Assembly: GCA_030447275.1 (NCBI GenBank)
Contig: JAUJPF010000007.1
Location: forward strand, 58,356 to 122,355
DNA: 64,000 nt
Source: Solirubrobacteraceae bacterium
GTDB taxonomy: Bacteria; Actinomycetota; Thermoleophilia; Solirubrobacterales; Solirubrobacteraceae
Reading direction: 5' to 3'
Within the stretch, counting starts at the first letter, position 1, and every line of letters starts with the position of its first letter. The notes under the pieces were generated by a model, which worked only from the letters and a program-made list of their open reading frames with translations, did no database searches and was not told the DNA's origin. Below, piece by piece: positions 25,351 through 34,177 of this stretch. The position numbers were made by a program, and so were the translations under genes.

Positions 25351-26390
25351 CCACCGACGCCGCGCGCCCGCCGCTCGACGCGCGGCCGTACGAGGGCTGG
25401 CGGCCGGACGTGCGGCTGCTCGCGCTGCCGGGCCTCGAGCACGTGCGCTGGGGCGGGCCGGACCGGCGCGAGCCGATCGGCGCGCTGCTGGCGATGAGCG
25501 CCCCGGTGCTCGAGGAGGGCGCGGCGACGTTCACGATGCCGTGCAACGACTGGCTCGTCGGCGCGACCGGGCGCATCCAGCCCGGCGTGCTCGCCGTGCT
25601 CGCCGACGCCGCCAACGCGGCGGCGGTCGTCACGACGCTGCCGCCGCGCCACCTGCTCCAGACGCTCGACCTGGCGCTCGACTTCGTGCGCGCGCCCGCC
25701 CGCGACACGGCTGAGCTGCGCTGCGAGGCGCGCGTCCTCGACTCCGGCGACGGCGCGCTCGGCGTGCTGTCGGCGGCGACGATCGACGACGCGGCCGGCA
25801 GGCGCATCGCGCACGCGCGAGCGCGGTCGGACGTCCACGCGCTTCCCGAGGGGCCGCACGAGCCGCCGCCCGAGTCGGCGCTGCGCGAGCTCGAGCGCGT
25901 CCCGCGGCCGGCCGCCGGGCCCGTGGCCGGCGCGCCGCTGCCGCGCGACCTGGTGGCGCGGACCGAGCCGCTCGCGCTGCTGCGCGGCCGCGCGGCGGGC
26001 GAGCCGGCGCTCCCGCCGATCCACCACCAGACCGGGCTGCGCCCCGTCGCCGCCGAGCGCGGGGAGGCGGCGTTCTCGGTCCCCGCGTCCGACTGGCTGG
26101 CGTCGTTCGCCGGCAACGTGCACGGCGGTGTGCTCGGGATGCTGCTCGAGGCGGCGACCGCGGGGGCGGTGTGGACGATGCTGCCCGCCGGCCACGACGT
26201 GCTGCCGGGCGCACTGACGGTCACCTACGTCCGGCCGGCCCTCGCGCAGGGCGGCGCGATCGAGGCCCGCGGGCGCGTCGTGCGCTGCGGGCGGCGGGTG
26301 GCGGTGGCGACGGCCGAGGCGACGTCGGCCGACGGGCGCACGGTCGCCGTCGCGACGGCGTCGCACCTCGTGGCTCAGGAGGTGTCGTGA
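25347..26390 (+). CDS. Double-hotdog (PaaI-type) thioesterase-like protein
   Basis: 347 residues made of two hotdog folds in tandem. The first (about residues 45-165) includes FTMPCNDWLVGATGRIQPGVLAVLADAANAAAV. The second (about 230-345) includes FSVPASDWLASFAGNVHGGVLGMLLEAATAGAV. Both resemble PaaI/YigI thioesterases, whose active site includes the HGG-type helix start; the first copy has QPG in place of HGG, so the second copy may be the only active one. It would release an acyl chain from CoA or ACP. Coupled by GTGA overlap to the PLP enzyme; convergent with the ATP-grasp gene, overlapping by 16 bases. Confidence 0.8.
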   Translation: MTTDAARPPLDARPYEGWRPDVRLLALPGLEHVRWGGPDRREPIGALLAMSAPVLEEGAATFTMPCNDWLVGATGRIQPGVLAVLADAANAAAVVTTLPPRHLLQTLDLALDFVRAPARDTAELRCEARVLDSGDGALGVLSAATIDDAAGRRIAHARARSDVHALPEGPHEPPPESALRELERVPRPAAGPVAGAPLPRDLVARTEPLALLRGRAAGEPALPPIHHQTGLRPVAAERGEAAFSVPASDWLASFAGNVHGGVLGMLLEAATAGAVWTMLPAGHDVLPGALTVTYVRPALAQGGAIEARGRVVRCGRRVAVATAEATSADGRTVAVATASHLVAQEVS

Positions 26391-27490
26391 CGCAGGGCGG
26401 CGAGCCACCCCGCGCCGTCCCCCGCCGCGCGCTCGAGGTCGTCGCCGAGCTGCTCGAAGTCGGGGCTCCACGCGACGAGCTGGGTGCGCGGCGCGGTGCT
26501 GCCGGGGCACCACAGCCAGCCGGCCGCGAGCCCGGTGTCGCGCGGCTCGGGCACCTCGCCGCCGGCCTGGAGGCGGTAGCTCGCCTCCTCGAGGTGGACG
26601 CCGGTGGCGATCGCGGCGGCGTCGGAGACCAGCGCCCCCGGCGCGCGCGGCGCGACGTCGATGACCGCCGCCTCGCCGCCGTCGACGAAGAACTCCGCGT
26701 GGACGACGAACCGGCCGGCGCTGCCGAGGGCCTCGACCGTCCGCCGGCACACGTCCGTGCCGAGCGTGTGCAGCGGGTGCCCGGGCGGGAGCGCCACGCT
26801 GCCGAGCGCGCCGCCGCGCATGATGGCGAGCGGCGGGTCGGTGTACGCGCCGACGACGAGCGGGACGATCCTGCCGTCGGCGACCACCGCGCTTACGTGG
26901 CAGAGGCGCCCGGGGGCGAACGCCTCGGCCTGCCAGCCCTCCTCGCCGCGATGCTCGCCGGCCCAGGCGCGGGCGGCCTCCTCGGTGGCCAGCACCTGCA
27001 CGCCGATGTTGTAGGCGCCGCGCCGCGGCTTGACGACGGCGGGCAGCCCGGCGGCCGCGACGATCTGCTCGACCGCGTCGCCGGCCGGATCGAGCAATGC
27101 GAACCGCGGCACCGAGACGCCCGCGTCGCGCAGCCGCGTCTTCATCTCGACCTTGTCGACGTAGGCGCGCACCTGCTCGACCGGCATCGCGCTCCGTCCC
27201 GCCGCCGCGCGCAGGCGCGCGCACTCCTCGAGGCAGGACTCGTCGTTGGTGACGAGCTCGACGTCGTCGCTGCGCAGGAGGCCGGGGAGGACGTCCGAGC
27301 GCCACGCGTCGGTCGCCGCCTCGACGTCGATCGGCCCGCGCCCGACGTCCGCGCGGAAGACCGCCGACGGCGGCGCCGTGGTCATCACGCGCACCCGGGC
27401 CTCGGGGCCGCTGAACGCGGCGCCCAGGCCCCTGCCGATCTGCTGGAAGGCGTGCAGGACGACGACCTCGCGCGCACCGGATGAGGACAC
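26375..27490 (-). CDS. ATP-grasp ligase
   Basis: 371 residues. An N-terminal Rossmann-like part leads into an ATP-grasp fold: MKTRLRDAGVSVPRFALL, LPAVVKPRRGAYNIGV (ATP-binding lysine), WQAEAFAPGRLCHVSAVV, FVVHAEFFVDGG, and VIDVAPRAPGA (metal-binding end). It resembles carboxylate-amine ligases that make amide bonds in natural products. In this cluster it could join an amino acid or the modified arginine to another unit. Lone on the minus strand, sharing a 23-bp gap with the divergent R2-like gene. Confidence 0.87.
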   Translation of the reverse strand: MSSSGAREVVVLHAFQQIGRGLGAAFSGPEARVRVMTTAPPSAVFRADVGRGPIDVEAATDAWRSDVLPGLLRSDDVELVTNDESCLEECARLRAAAGRSAMPVEQVRAYVDKVEMKTRLRDAGVSVPRFALLDPAGDAVEQIVAAAGLPAVVKPRRGAYNIGVQVLATEEAARAWAGEHRGEEGWQAEAFAPGRLCHVSAVVADGRIVPLVVGAYTDPPLAIMRGGALGSVALPPGHPLHTLGTDVCRRTVEALGSAGRFVVHAEFFVDGGEAAVIDVAPRAPGALVSDAAAIATGVHLEEASYRLQAGGEVPEPRDTGLAAGWLWCPGSTAPRTQLVAWSPDFEQLGDDLERAAGDGAGWLAALRHDTS

Positions 27491-27513
27491 CTGACCATCC
27501 TACGGGGGGAACC

Positions 27514-28773
27514 GTGACCATCGCAGCCGACCGCATCTCGTACGAGGACCTGTACGGCCGCTGGGAGGTGTCGGCGTGGTCGGCCGCGCGCCTGGACTTC
27601 ACCGAGGACGCGCGGCAGTGGCGCGAGGAGCTGACCGGCGACGAGCGCCGCGCCGTGTACCGGCTGATCGCGCTCTTCCTGTGGGGCGAGGACGCGGTCG
27701 CCGACGGGCTGTCGCCGTACATCGACGCCGCGCCTCGCGAGGAGCAGAAGTACATCCTCGCCGCGCAGCAGTCCGACGAGGCTCGCCACGCGGTCATGTT
27801 CGCGCGGTTCTCGCGCGAGGTCATCGGCGACGGCGCGACCGACGTCGCGGGGACGCTCGAGTCGGTCAGGGCCGACCTCACCTGGAGCTACGACGTGGTC
27901 TTCGGCCGCCTGCGCGAGATCGGCGCCGAGCTGCGCGCGGACCCCTCGCCCGCGAAGCTCGCGTCCGCCGTCGCGCTCTACCACTTCGTCATCGAGGCGG
28001 GGCTCGCCCAGCCCGGCCAGCACTTCCTCCACGGCTTCCTGGAGCGCCGGGACGTGCTGCCGGGGCTGCGCGAGGGGATCGAGCGCATCATGCTCGACGA
28101 GCACCGCCACATCGGCGGCGGCGTCAAGCTGCTGGCCGACCTCAACCGCGAGGACCCCGAGAGCCTCCCGGCGGTGGGAGAGCTGCTCCGCGACGTGCTC
28201 CCCCCGGCGACCGCGCTGCTCATGGGGCGCGACAAGGACATCACCTACGTCGAGTCGCTCGGGTTCTCGATGGAGGAGATGGCGGGCTACGGCGCGCGCG
28301 CGATCGAGAACGCGCTCGTCGCCGCGGGCATCACCCTCGAGCAGCTAGCGATCCCGACGCTGCCGCCGGACCTGACGCCGGAGGAGCGCGGGGCGCGCGC
28401 GGTGGAGCTGACCCGTGTCGGGGTGATCGGGCCGCCGAGCGACGACCCGCCGCGCGACGGCCAGCACATGGCCGCCGTGTTCGACGCGCTGCGCCGCAGC
28501 GTCAGGCCCGACCACGGCCTGAAGCGGCCCACGACGCTGCTGTGGCGCTTCGAGGACGCCGACCCGTGGCACCTGACGATCGCCGACGGCGACGCCGCCG
28601 CCGCCGCGGGCGCTCCGGAGCGGCCCACGCTGACCTTTCGCTGCCGCTACGCGGACTGGATCGACGTGATGGCGGGGCGCCGGGATCTCGTCCGCCTGCT
28701 GGCGGCGAGGCGCCTGCGCGCGAAGGGCGACCTGCGGCTGCTCGTGCGGCTCGGGCGCGTGTTCGCCCCGTGA
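27514..28773 (+). CDS. Diiron R2-like oxidase fused to SCP2 sterol-carrier domain
   Basis: 419 residues. Residues 1 to about 300 form a ribonucleotide-reductase-R2-like ferritin bundle with all six metal ligands: E59, E89/H92 (DEARH), E161 and E196/H199 (DEHRHIGG). Residues about 330-419 match an SCP2 lipid-binding domain (WHLTIADGD, DWIDVMAGRRD, LRAKGDLRLLVRLGRVF). No R1 subunit gene is near, and the lipid-binding tail suggests a ligand-binding oxidase acting on a hydrophobic substrate, not DNA precursor synthesis. The GTG at 27514 follows a GGGGGG stretch; an in-frame ATG at 27481 would overlap the ATP-grasp start. Confidence 0.82.
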   Translation: MTIAADRISYEDLYGRWEVSAWSAARLDFTEDARQWREELTGDERRAVYRLIALFLWGEDAVADGLSPYIDAAPREEQKYILAAQQSDEARHAVMFARFSREVIGDGATDVAGTLESVRADLTWSYDVVFGRLREIGAELRADPSPAKLASAVALYHFVIEAGLAQPGQHFLHGFLERRDVLPGLREGIERIMLDEHRHIGGGVKLLADLNREDPESLPAVGELLRDVLPPATALLMGRDKDITYVESLGFSMEEMAGYGARAIENALVAAGITLEQLAIPTLPPDLTPEERGARAVELTRVGVIGPPSDDPPRDGQHMAAVFDALRRSVRPDHGLKRPTTLLWRFEDADPWHLTIADGDAAAAAGAPERPTLTFRCRYADWIDVMAGRRDLVRLLAARRLRAKGDLRLLVRLGRVFAP

Positions 28774-28839
28774 CGGCGTTCGTGCGCGATTCCGCCCCCG
28801 ACGTGACACGATCGGGCCGCGCCTGGAACCCTGCCCCCC

Positions 28840-29556
28840 ATGCTCGACCTCCCCGACGGCATCACGACGTGCCTCTTCGACCTCGACGGCGTGCTCACGC
28901 AGACCGCCAAGGTCCACTCGCGCGCGTGGAAGGAGATGTTCGACGGCTTCCTGCGCGAGTGGTACGAGGAGCGCGGCGAGCCGTTCCGCGAGTTCGACCC
29001 CGGAGCCGACTACGACGCATACGTGGACGGCAAGCCGCGCCTCGACGGCGTGCGGTCGTTCCTCGCCTCGCGCGGCATCGAGCTGCCCGACGAGACCGTC
29101 CAGGCCCTCGGGCTGCGCAAGAACGACCTCGTGCTCCAGCTCATCCGCGACCACGGGGTCGAGCCCTACGACGGCTCGGTGCGCTTCGTCGAGCTCGCGC
29201 GCGACCAGGGCCTGCGCCGCGCGGTCGTCTCGTCGAGCACGAACTGCAAGGACGTGCTGATCGCGGCGGGGATCGACGCGCTCTTCGAGGTCCGCGTCGA
29301 CGGCGTGGTGGCCGAGCGCGAGGGGCTGGCCGGCAAGCCGGCCCCCGACACCTTCCTCGCCGCGGCGCGCGCGCTGGAGGCCGAGCGCGGCCAGTGCGCG
29401 GTCTTCGAGGACGCCCAGGCCGGCGTCGAGGCGGGGCGCGCCGGCGCGTTCGGGTGGGTCGTCGGCGTCAACCGCACCGGCCAGGCCGGCGCGCTGCGCG
29501 CCGCCGGCGCCGACATCGTGGTGGACGACCTCTCCGAGCTCTTGGAGCGCCGATGA
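28840..29556 (+). CDS. Beta-phosphoglucomutase-type HAD hydrolase
   Basis: 238 residues, HAD superfamily. Motif I is LFDLDGVLT with D14 and D16, then SSSTNCKDVL (motif II Ser/Thr), GKPAPDTFL (motif III Lys) and VFEDAQAGVEAG (motif IV). The cap segment with RKND at about residue 92 fits the phosphomutase group that converts beta-glucose-1-phosphate to glucose-6-phosphate. It is coupled by ATGA to a GH65 phosphorylase, a standard pair for disaccharide use. Confidence 0.92.
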   Translation: MLDLPDGITTCLFDLDGVLTQTAKVHSRAWKEMFDGFLREWYEERGEPFREFDPGADYDAYVDGKPRLDGVRSFLASRGIELPDETVQALGLRKNDLVLQLIRDHGVEPYDGSVRFVELARDQGLRRAVVSSSTNCKDVLIAAGIDALFEVRVDGVVAEREGLAGKPAPDTFLAAARALEAERGQCAVFEDAQAGVEAGRAGAFGWVVGVNRTGQAGALRAAGADIVVDDLSELLERR

Positions 29557-31913
29557 TGGACGACGACGTCTTCGCGGTCGAGCCGTGGCGGCTGACCGAG
29601 CGCGAGCTGCGGCTCGACCTCCTCGGCGAGACCGAGACGCTCTTCGCGCTCTCCAACGGCCACATCGGGCTGCGCGGCAACCTCGACGAAGGGGAGCCCT
29701 CGGGCGCGCCCGGCACGTTCCTCAACGCGTTCTACGAGACGCGCCCGCTGCCGTACGCCGAGGTCGCCTACGGCTATCCCGAGGCCGGCCAGACGATGAT
29801 CAACGTCACCAACGGCAAGGTCCTGCGGCTGCTGGTCGACGACGAGCCGTTCGACGTCCGCTACGGACACCTCGTCCGCCACGAGCGCTCGCTCGACCTG
29901 CGCGACGGCGTGCTGCGCCGCGAGGTCGAGTGGGTCTCCCCGGCCCGGCAGGCGGTGCGCGTGCGCACGACCCGGCTCGTCTCGTTCCCGCAGCGGTCGG
30001 TGGCGGCGATCATGTACGAGGTCGAGCCGCTCGAGCAGCCGGCGCGCGTCGTCGTGCAGTCCGAGCTCGTCGCCAACGAGCCGGTGCCCGAGGAGTCCGA
30101 CGGCGACCCGCGGGCCGCCGCCGCGCTGCGCGCGCCGCTCGTCTGCGAGGACCACGGCCACCACGGGCTGCGCGCCCGGCTGATCCACCACGCGCGCAGG
30201 AGCGGGCTGCGGACGGCGGCGGGGATGGACCACATCGTCGAGGGGCCCGAGGGCACCGTCACGGCCACCGAGACCGAGCCCGACCTCGCTCGCGTGACGA
30301 TCAGCACCGAGCTCGCGCCGGGGCAGAGCCTGCGGATCGTCAAGCTGCTCGCCTACGGATGGTCGAGCCAGCGATCGCTGCCGTCGCTGCGCGACCAGGT
30401 CGACGCGGCGCTCGCCGCGGCCCGGCGCACCGGCTGGCCGGACCTCGTCAAGGCCCAGCGCGCGTACCTCGACGACTTCTGGGACCACGCGGACGTCGAG
30501 ATCGACGGCGATCCCCGGCTCCAGCAGGCCATCCGCCTCGCGATCTTCCAGGTCATCCAGGCGGGCGCGCGGGCGGAGCAGCGCGCGATTCCCGCCAAGG
30601 GCCTGACGGGCAGCGGCTACGACGGCCACGCGTTCTGGGACATGGAGGCGTACACGCTGCCGGTGCTGACGTACCTCGCGCCGGAGGCGGCGCGCGACGC
30701 GCTCAACTGGCGGCACGAGACGCTCGACCTCGCGGTCGACCGCGCCCGCGAGATCGGCCTCGACGGTGCGACGTTCCCGTGGCGGACGATCCGCGGGCAG
30801 GAGTGCTCGGGCTACTGGCCGGCCGGCACGGCCGCGTTCCACGTCAACGCCGCGGTCGCCGACGCCGTCCGCCGCTACGTCGCGGCCACCGACGACGAGG
30901 AGTTCGAGGTCGGTCCGGGGATGGAGCTCGTCGTCGCGACGGCGCGGCTGTGGCGCTCGCTCGGCCACCACGACGCCGCGGGCGGCTTCCGCATCGACGG
31001 CGTCACCGGGCCCGACGAGTACTCCGCGCTCGTCAACAACAACGTCTACACGAACCTGATGGCCGCGCGGAACCTCGAAACCGCCGTCGACCTCGCGGTC
31101 CGCCATCCCGAGCGTGCGGCCGAGCTCGACATCGACGAGGAGGAGATCGCGAGCTGGCGCGACGCGGCCGACGCCGTGGTCATTCCCTACGACCAGGAGC
31201 TGCGCATCACCGCGCAGTCGGAGGGCTTCACCCGCCAGCGCCGGTGGGACTTCGAGGTGACCCGGCCGGAGCAGTACCCGCTGCTCATGAACTTCCACAA
31301 CTACGTGCTCTACAGCACCCAGGTGATCAAGCAGGCGGATCTCGTCATGGCGCTGTACGCGTGCGGCGACCGCTTCGACGCGAAGCAGAAGGTGCGCGAC
31401 TTCGCGTACTACGAGCGCATCACCGTGCGCGACTCGTCGCTCTCGGCGGCCATCCAGGCCATCGTCGCCGCCGAGGTCGGGCACCTCGAGCTCGCGTACG
31501 ACTACTTCCTCGAGACGGCGTTCGTGGACCTGCGCGACCTCTCCGACAACACGGACGACGGCGTGCACCTCGCCGCGCTCGCGGGCGCGTGGCTCGTCGC
31601 CGTCGCGGGCTTCGGCGGGATGCGCGACACCGGCCCCACGCTCGCCTTCGCGCCGCGGCTTCCGCCGCGCATCACGCGGCTGGCGTTCCGGATGCTCTAC
31701 CGCGGCCGGCGCCTGCGGGTCGAGGTCCGTCCGGACGGGGCGCGCTACGAGATCACCGAGGGGGAGCCCCTCGAGCTGATGCACCACGGCGAGCCGCTGA
31801 CCGTCAGCCGGGGCACGCCGGAGCGCCGCCCGCTGCCGTCCCCGGCGCGGCGCCGCTCGGCGCCGCGCCCCCCGGCGGGCCGCGAGCCGAGCTGCCGTCA
31901 CCCCGAGGCCTGA
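29553..31913 (+). CDS. GH65 disaccharide phosphorylase (trehalose/kojibiose/maltose type)
   Basis: 786 residues. N-terminal beta-sandwich starting EPWRLTERELRLDLLGETETLFALSNG-like; (alpha/alpha)6 barrel with GYDGHAFWDMEAYTLPVL, and VTGPDEYS containing the general acid E489. It splits an alpha-glucoside with phosphate to beta-glucose-1-phosphate plus glucose. The upstream HAD phosphoglucomutase consumes that product. Exact substrate cannot be fixed from motifs. The C-terminal 50 residues are an unusual Arg/Pro-rich tail overlapping the convergent gene by 16 bases. Confidence 0.93.
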   Translation: MMDDDVFAVEPWRLTERELRLDLLGETETLFALSNGHIGLRGNLDEGEPSGAPGTFLNAFYETRPLPYAEVAYGYPEAGQTMINVTNGKVLRLLVDDEPFDVRYGHLVRHERSLDLRDGVLRREVEWVSPARQAVRVRTTRLVSFPQRSVAAIMYEVEPLEQPARVVVQSELVANEPVPEESDGDPRAAAALRAPLVCEDHGHHGLRARLIHHARRSGLRTAAGMDHIVEGPEGTVTATETEPDLARVTISTELAPGQSLRIVKLLAYGWSSQRSLPSLRDQVDAALAAARRTGWPDLVKAQRAYLDDFWDHADVEIDGDPRLQQAIRLAIFQVIQAGARAEQRAIPAKGLTGSGYDGHAFWDMEAYTLPVLTYLAPEAARDALNWRHETLDLAVDRAREIGLDGATFPWRTIRGQECSGYWPAGTAAFHVNAAVADAVRRYVAATDDEEFEVGPGMELVVATARLWRSLGHHDAAGGFRIDGVTGPDEYSALVNNNVYTNLMAARNLETAVDLAVRHPERAAELDIDEEEIASWRDAADAVVIPYDQELRITAQSEGFTRQRRWDFEVTRPEQYPLLMNFHNYVLYSTQVIKQADLVMALYACGDRFDAKQKVRDFAYYERITVRDSSLSAAIQAIVAAEVGHLELAYDYFLETAFVDLRDLSDNTDDGVHLAALAGAWLVAVAGFGGMRDTGPTLAFAPRLPPRITRLAFRMLYRGRRLRVEVRPDGARYEITEGEPLELMHHGEPLTVSRGTPERRPLPSPARRRSAPRPPAGREPSCRHPEA

Positions 31914-32575
31914 GCCCCGGGCGCGCACGTCAGCACGACCTGGAGCGCGAGCAGCTCCGGCCAGCGGCGCACGAGCGGCGGGCCGAGCCGGCTGAGCGCC
32001 GGGACGCGGCTCTCGAGCGGGAGCGGCGCCGGCGCGAACGCCTCCTCGACGACGGCCATCCCGGCGTCCTCGACCAGCACGCGCGCCGTCGCGCGCGTGA
32101 AGAACCGCAGGTGGGTGCGGTCGAAGAGCCCGTGGTCGTCGCGCGGGAAGCGCCCGCGGACGAGCTGGCGCCGCGCGGTCCAGTGCGCGATGTTGGGCAG
32201 CGAGACGACCGCGCGCCCGCCGGGGCGCAGCAGCGTCGCCGACCAGCGCAGGACCGCCGCGGGGTCGCGCAGGTGCTCGAGCACGTCGCCGAACAGGACC
32301 CGGTCGAACGGCCCGCCGACCTGCGCCCGAACCGCCGGGTCCTCGACGTCGCCGGCGACGACCTCGTCGCACCAGCGGCGCGCCGCCTGGGCCGCGCGCT
32401 CGTCGCCCTCGACGCCGACGACGGCGGCCGCGCCGCGCGCCTTCAGCTCGCGCGCCAGATAGCCCTCCGCGCACCCGACGTCGAGCACGCTCGCGCCGGC
32501 GGACACCGCCGCGAGCAGCAGCTCGTGGCTGGGCGCGAGACCGTGGCGCTCCACGAGCGCCCCGTAGAGGGTCAT
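31898..32575 (-). CDS. Class I SAM-dependent methyltransferase
   Basis: 225 residues. SAM motif VLDVGCAEGYLAREL, then VVGVEGDERAAQAA, FDRVLFGDVLEHLRDPAAVLR and LLRPGGRAVVSLPNIAHW. These are the methyltransferase-23 pattern typical of glycan- or polysaccharide-linked methyltransferases. Substrate unknown. It may be functionally separate from the upstream biosynthetic genes. Only 19 bases separate its start from the upstream SDR gene's stop (32595), so the two probably form an operon. Confidence 0.85.
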   Translation of the reverse strand: MTLYGALVERHGLAPSHELLLAAVSAGASVLDVGCAEGYLARELKARGAAAVVGVEGDERAAQAARRWCDEVVAGDVEDPAVRAQVGGPFDRVLFGDVLEHLRDPAAVLRWSATLLRPGGRAVVSLPNIAHWTARRQLVRGRFPRDDHGLFDRTHLRFFTRATARVLVEDAGMAVVEEAFAPAPLPLESRVPALSRLGPPLVRRWPELLALQVVLTCAPGAQASG

Positions 32576-32594
32576 CGCCCGGGGCGCGCCGCCG

Positions 32595-33395
32595 TCACTC
32601 GGACTCGGTGGGCTCCGCCATCCGGCGGTGCATGGCCGCCTTCGCGCTGTCCGGCAAGAAGCGGCTCCCGCGGCCCTGGAGCTTCGTCGACAGCGACCCC
32701 GCCACCGCGCGCTCCTTGCCGGCCATCAGCGCCTCGAACCCGTCGCGCGCGACGTCGGCGGCGTCGTCCTTGGCGTCGCTGCTGCCGATCGGCGTGTCGA
32801 GCATGTCGGCGCGCTCGAAGAACTCGGTGTCGGTCGGCCCGGGCATGAGGACGGTGACCGTGACCTCGGTTTCCTTGAGCTCGTTGCGCAGCGCGAGCGC
32901 GAACGACTGCACGAACGACTTCGACGCGTTGTAGACCGCGTGGAAGGCGCCCGGAATCGCGGCGCCGATCGACGACGTGACGAGGATGCGGCCCTGGTCG
33001 CGCGCGACCATGTCGCGGACGACGTACTTGGCGAGGTGCACCGTCGAGCGCACGTTCAGGTCGATCAGCTCGAGCTCCTGCTCGAGGTCGGTGTCGACGA
33101 ACGCGCCGCCCGCGCCGATGCCCGCGTTGAGCGCGGCGACGTCCAGCGGACGCCCCAGCGCGGCGATGCGCGCGTAGAGCTGCTCGACGCCGTCGGCCGT
33201 CGACAGGTCGGCCTGCACGGCCTCGACGCTCACGCCGGAGGCCGCGATGCCGGCGGCCGCGTCGGCCAGGTCGGCGTCCTCGGCGCAGATGACGAGGTCG
33301 AAGTCGTTCGCGGCGAACTGCTTGGCCAGCTCGAGCCCGATGCCGCTCGAGGCACCGGTGACGAGGGCGAGGGGGCGAGTGGTCGGGGCGTCCAT
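32595..33395 (-). CDS. Short-chain dehydrogenase/reductase
   Basis: 266 residues. Classical SDR: TGASSGIG (cofactor), LNAGIG in place of the NNAG motif, SSIGAAIPGAFHAVYNASKSF (catalytic Ser-Tyr-Lys), then PGPTDTEFF. The C-terminal region KAAMHRRMAEPTE is extended. NAD(P)-linked reduction of an unknown carbonyl substrate. The ATG at 33395 follows a GGGAG site. Co-directional with the downstream methyltransferase. Confidence 0.9.
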   Translation of the reverse strand: MDAPTTRPLALVTGASSGIGLELAKQFAANDFDLVICAEDADLADAAAGIAASGVSVEAVQADLSTADGVEQLYARIAALGRPLDVAALNAGIGAGGAFVDTDLEQELELIDLNVRSTVHLAKYVVRDMVARDQGRILVTSSIGAAIPGAFHAVYNASKSFVQSFALALRNELKETEVTVTVLMPGPTDTEFFERADMLDTPIGSSDAKDDAADVARDGFEALMAGKERAVAGSLSTKLQGRGSRFLPDSAKAAMHRRMAEPTESE

Positions 33396-33460
33396 GCCCC
33401 GAGGACTCCCCGGACCGGACGGCCGCCAATCGGCGGCCGTCCGTGCGGGAACCGTCCGGT

Positions 33461-34117
33461 CTAGCGGCCGTCCGTGCGGTTGAGGTCGCGCGGCGGGAGG
33501 CGCTCGCCGGCGCGCTCGCCGGCGGCGGCGCGCTCGTCGGTGACGACGCGGCGGTCGGTGACCGTGCCGCGCGTCGTCGTCGTCGTCTCGGTCGCGCGGT
33601 GGACGCGGCCGTGGTCGTGGTCGTCGTCCGCCCGCGAGGCGAGCGCGGCGAGGATCGCCGCGGCGCTCAGCACCAGGTGGAGGATGTTGTCGGCCGGGTT
33701 GATCGGCATGAAGCCGAGGATGTCGTTGCCGTCGATGAGGCCGATCAGCGTGACGATGGCGTAGAGCACGCCGAAGACCAGCGCGATCGTCTTCGCACTC
33801 TTGCGCTTGCGGAACGCGGAGAGCAGGAGAAGACCCGACAGGATGTGCACGACGTTGTGCCAGCCGTTGACCTCGAAGCCGAGGAAGCCGTCGCCCTGGA
33901 GCTGGCCGTCGGCGTTGCCGCGGCTCTCGCCGTCGCCGCTGCCGGCGACGTCGAACGACGCATCGGCGATGAAGCCGAGCAGGCCGACGAGCAGCAGCGT
34001 CGCGCCGGCGAGGAGACAGAACCACTGCGCGGGGGTGAACCCGCGGTCGCGATCGCGATCGGTGGAGCCGGACCGGCCGCGGCCGGAGCTCTTGAGTGAA
34101 GTTGCACCTGTAGACAT
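33461..34117 (-). CDS. DUF4383 family membrane protein
   Basis: 218 residues with four predicted transmembrane helices (about 32-52, 86-104, 112-130, 142-160). NGWHNVVHILSGLLLL is the DUF4383 hallmark and DILGFMPINPADNILHLVL the second conserved block. The C-terminal 50 residues are polar with histidines and threonines. The family is common in actinobacteria and of unknown function. Confidence 0.85.
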   Translation of the reverse strand: MSTGATSLKSSGRGRSGSTDRDRDRGFTPAQWFCLLAGATLLLVGLLGFIADASFDVAGSGDGESRGNADGQLQGDGFLGFEVNGWHNVVHILSGLLLLSAFRKRKSAKTIALVFGVLYAIVTLIGLIDGNDILGFMPINPADNILHLVLSAAAILAALASRADDDHDHGRVHRATETTTTTRGTVTDRRVVTDERAAAGERAGERLPPRDLNRTDGR

Positions 34118-34177
34118 GCGGCTGGCGCTACCCCGGCAGCGACCCGCGGGGGCCGAACTGGGCGCGCCGAGAGTCGG

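Noticed and set aside
12951..28773. Standard enduracididine or capreomycidine cluster
   Set aside because: No MppQ, MppR or VioC-type gene and no NRPS modules are present; only the PLP enzyme is shared.
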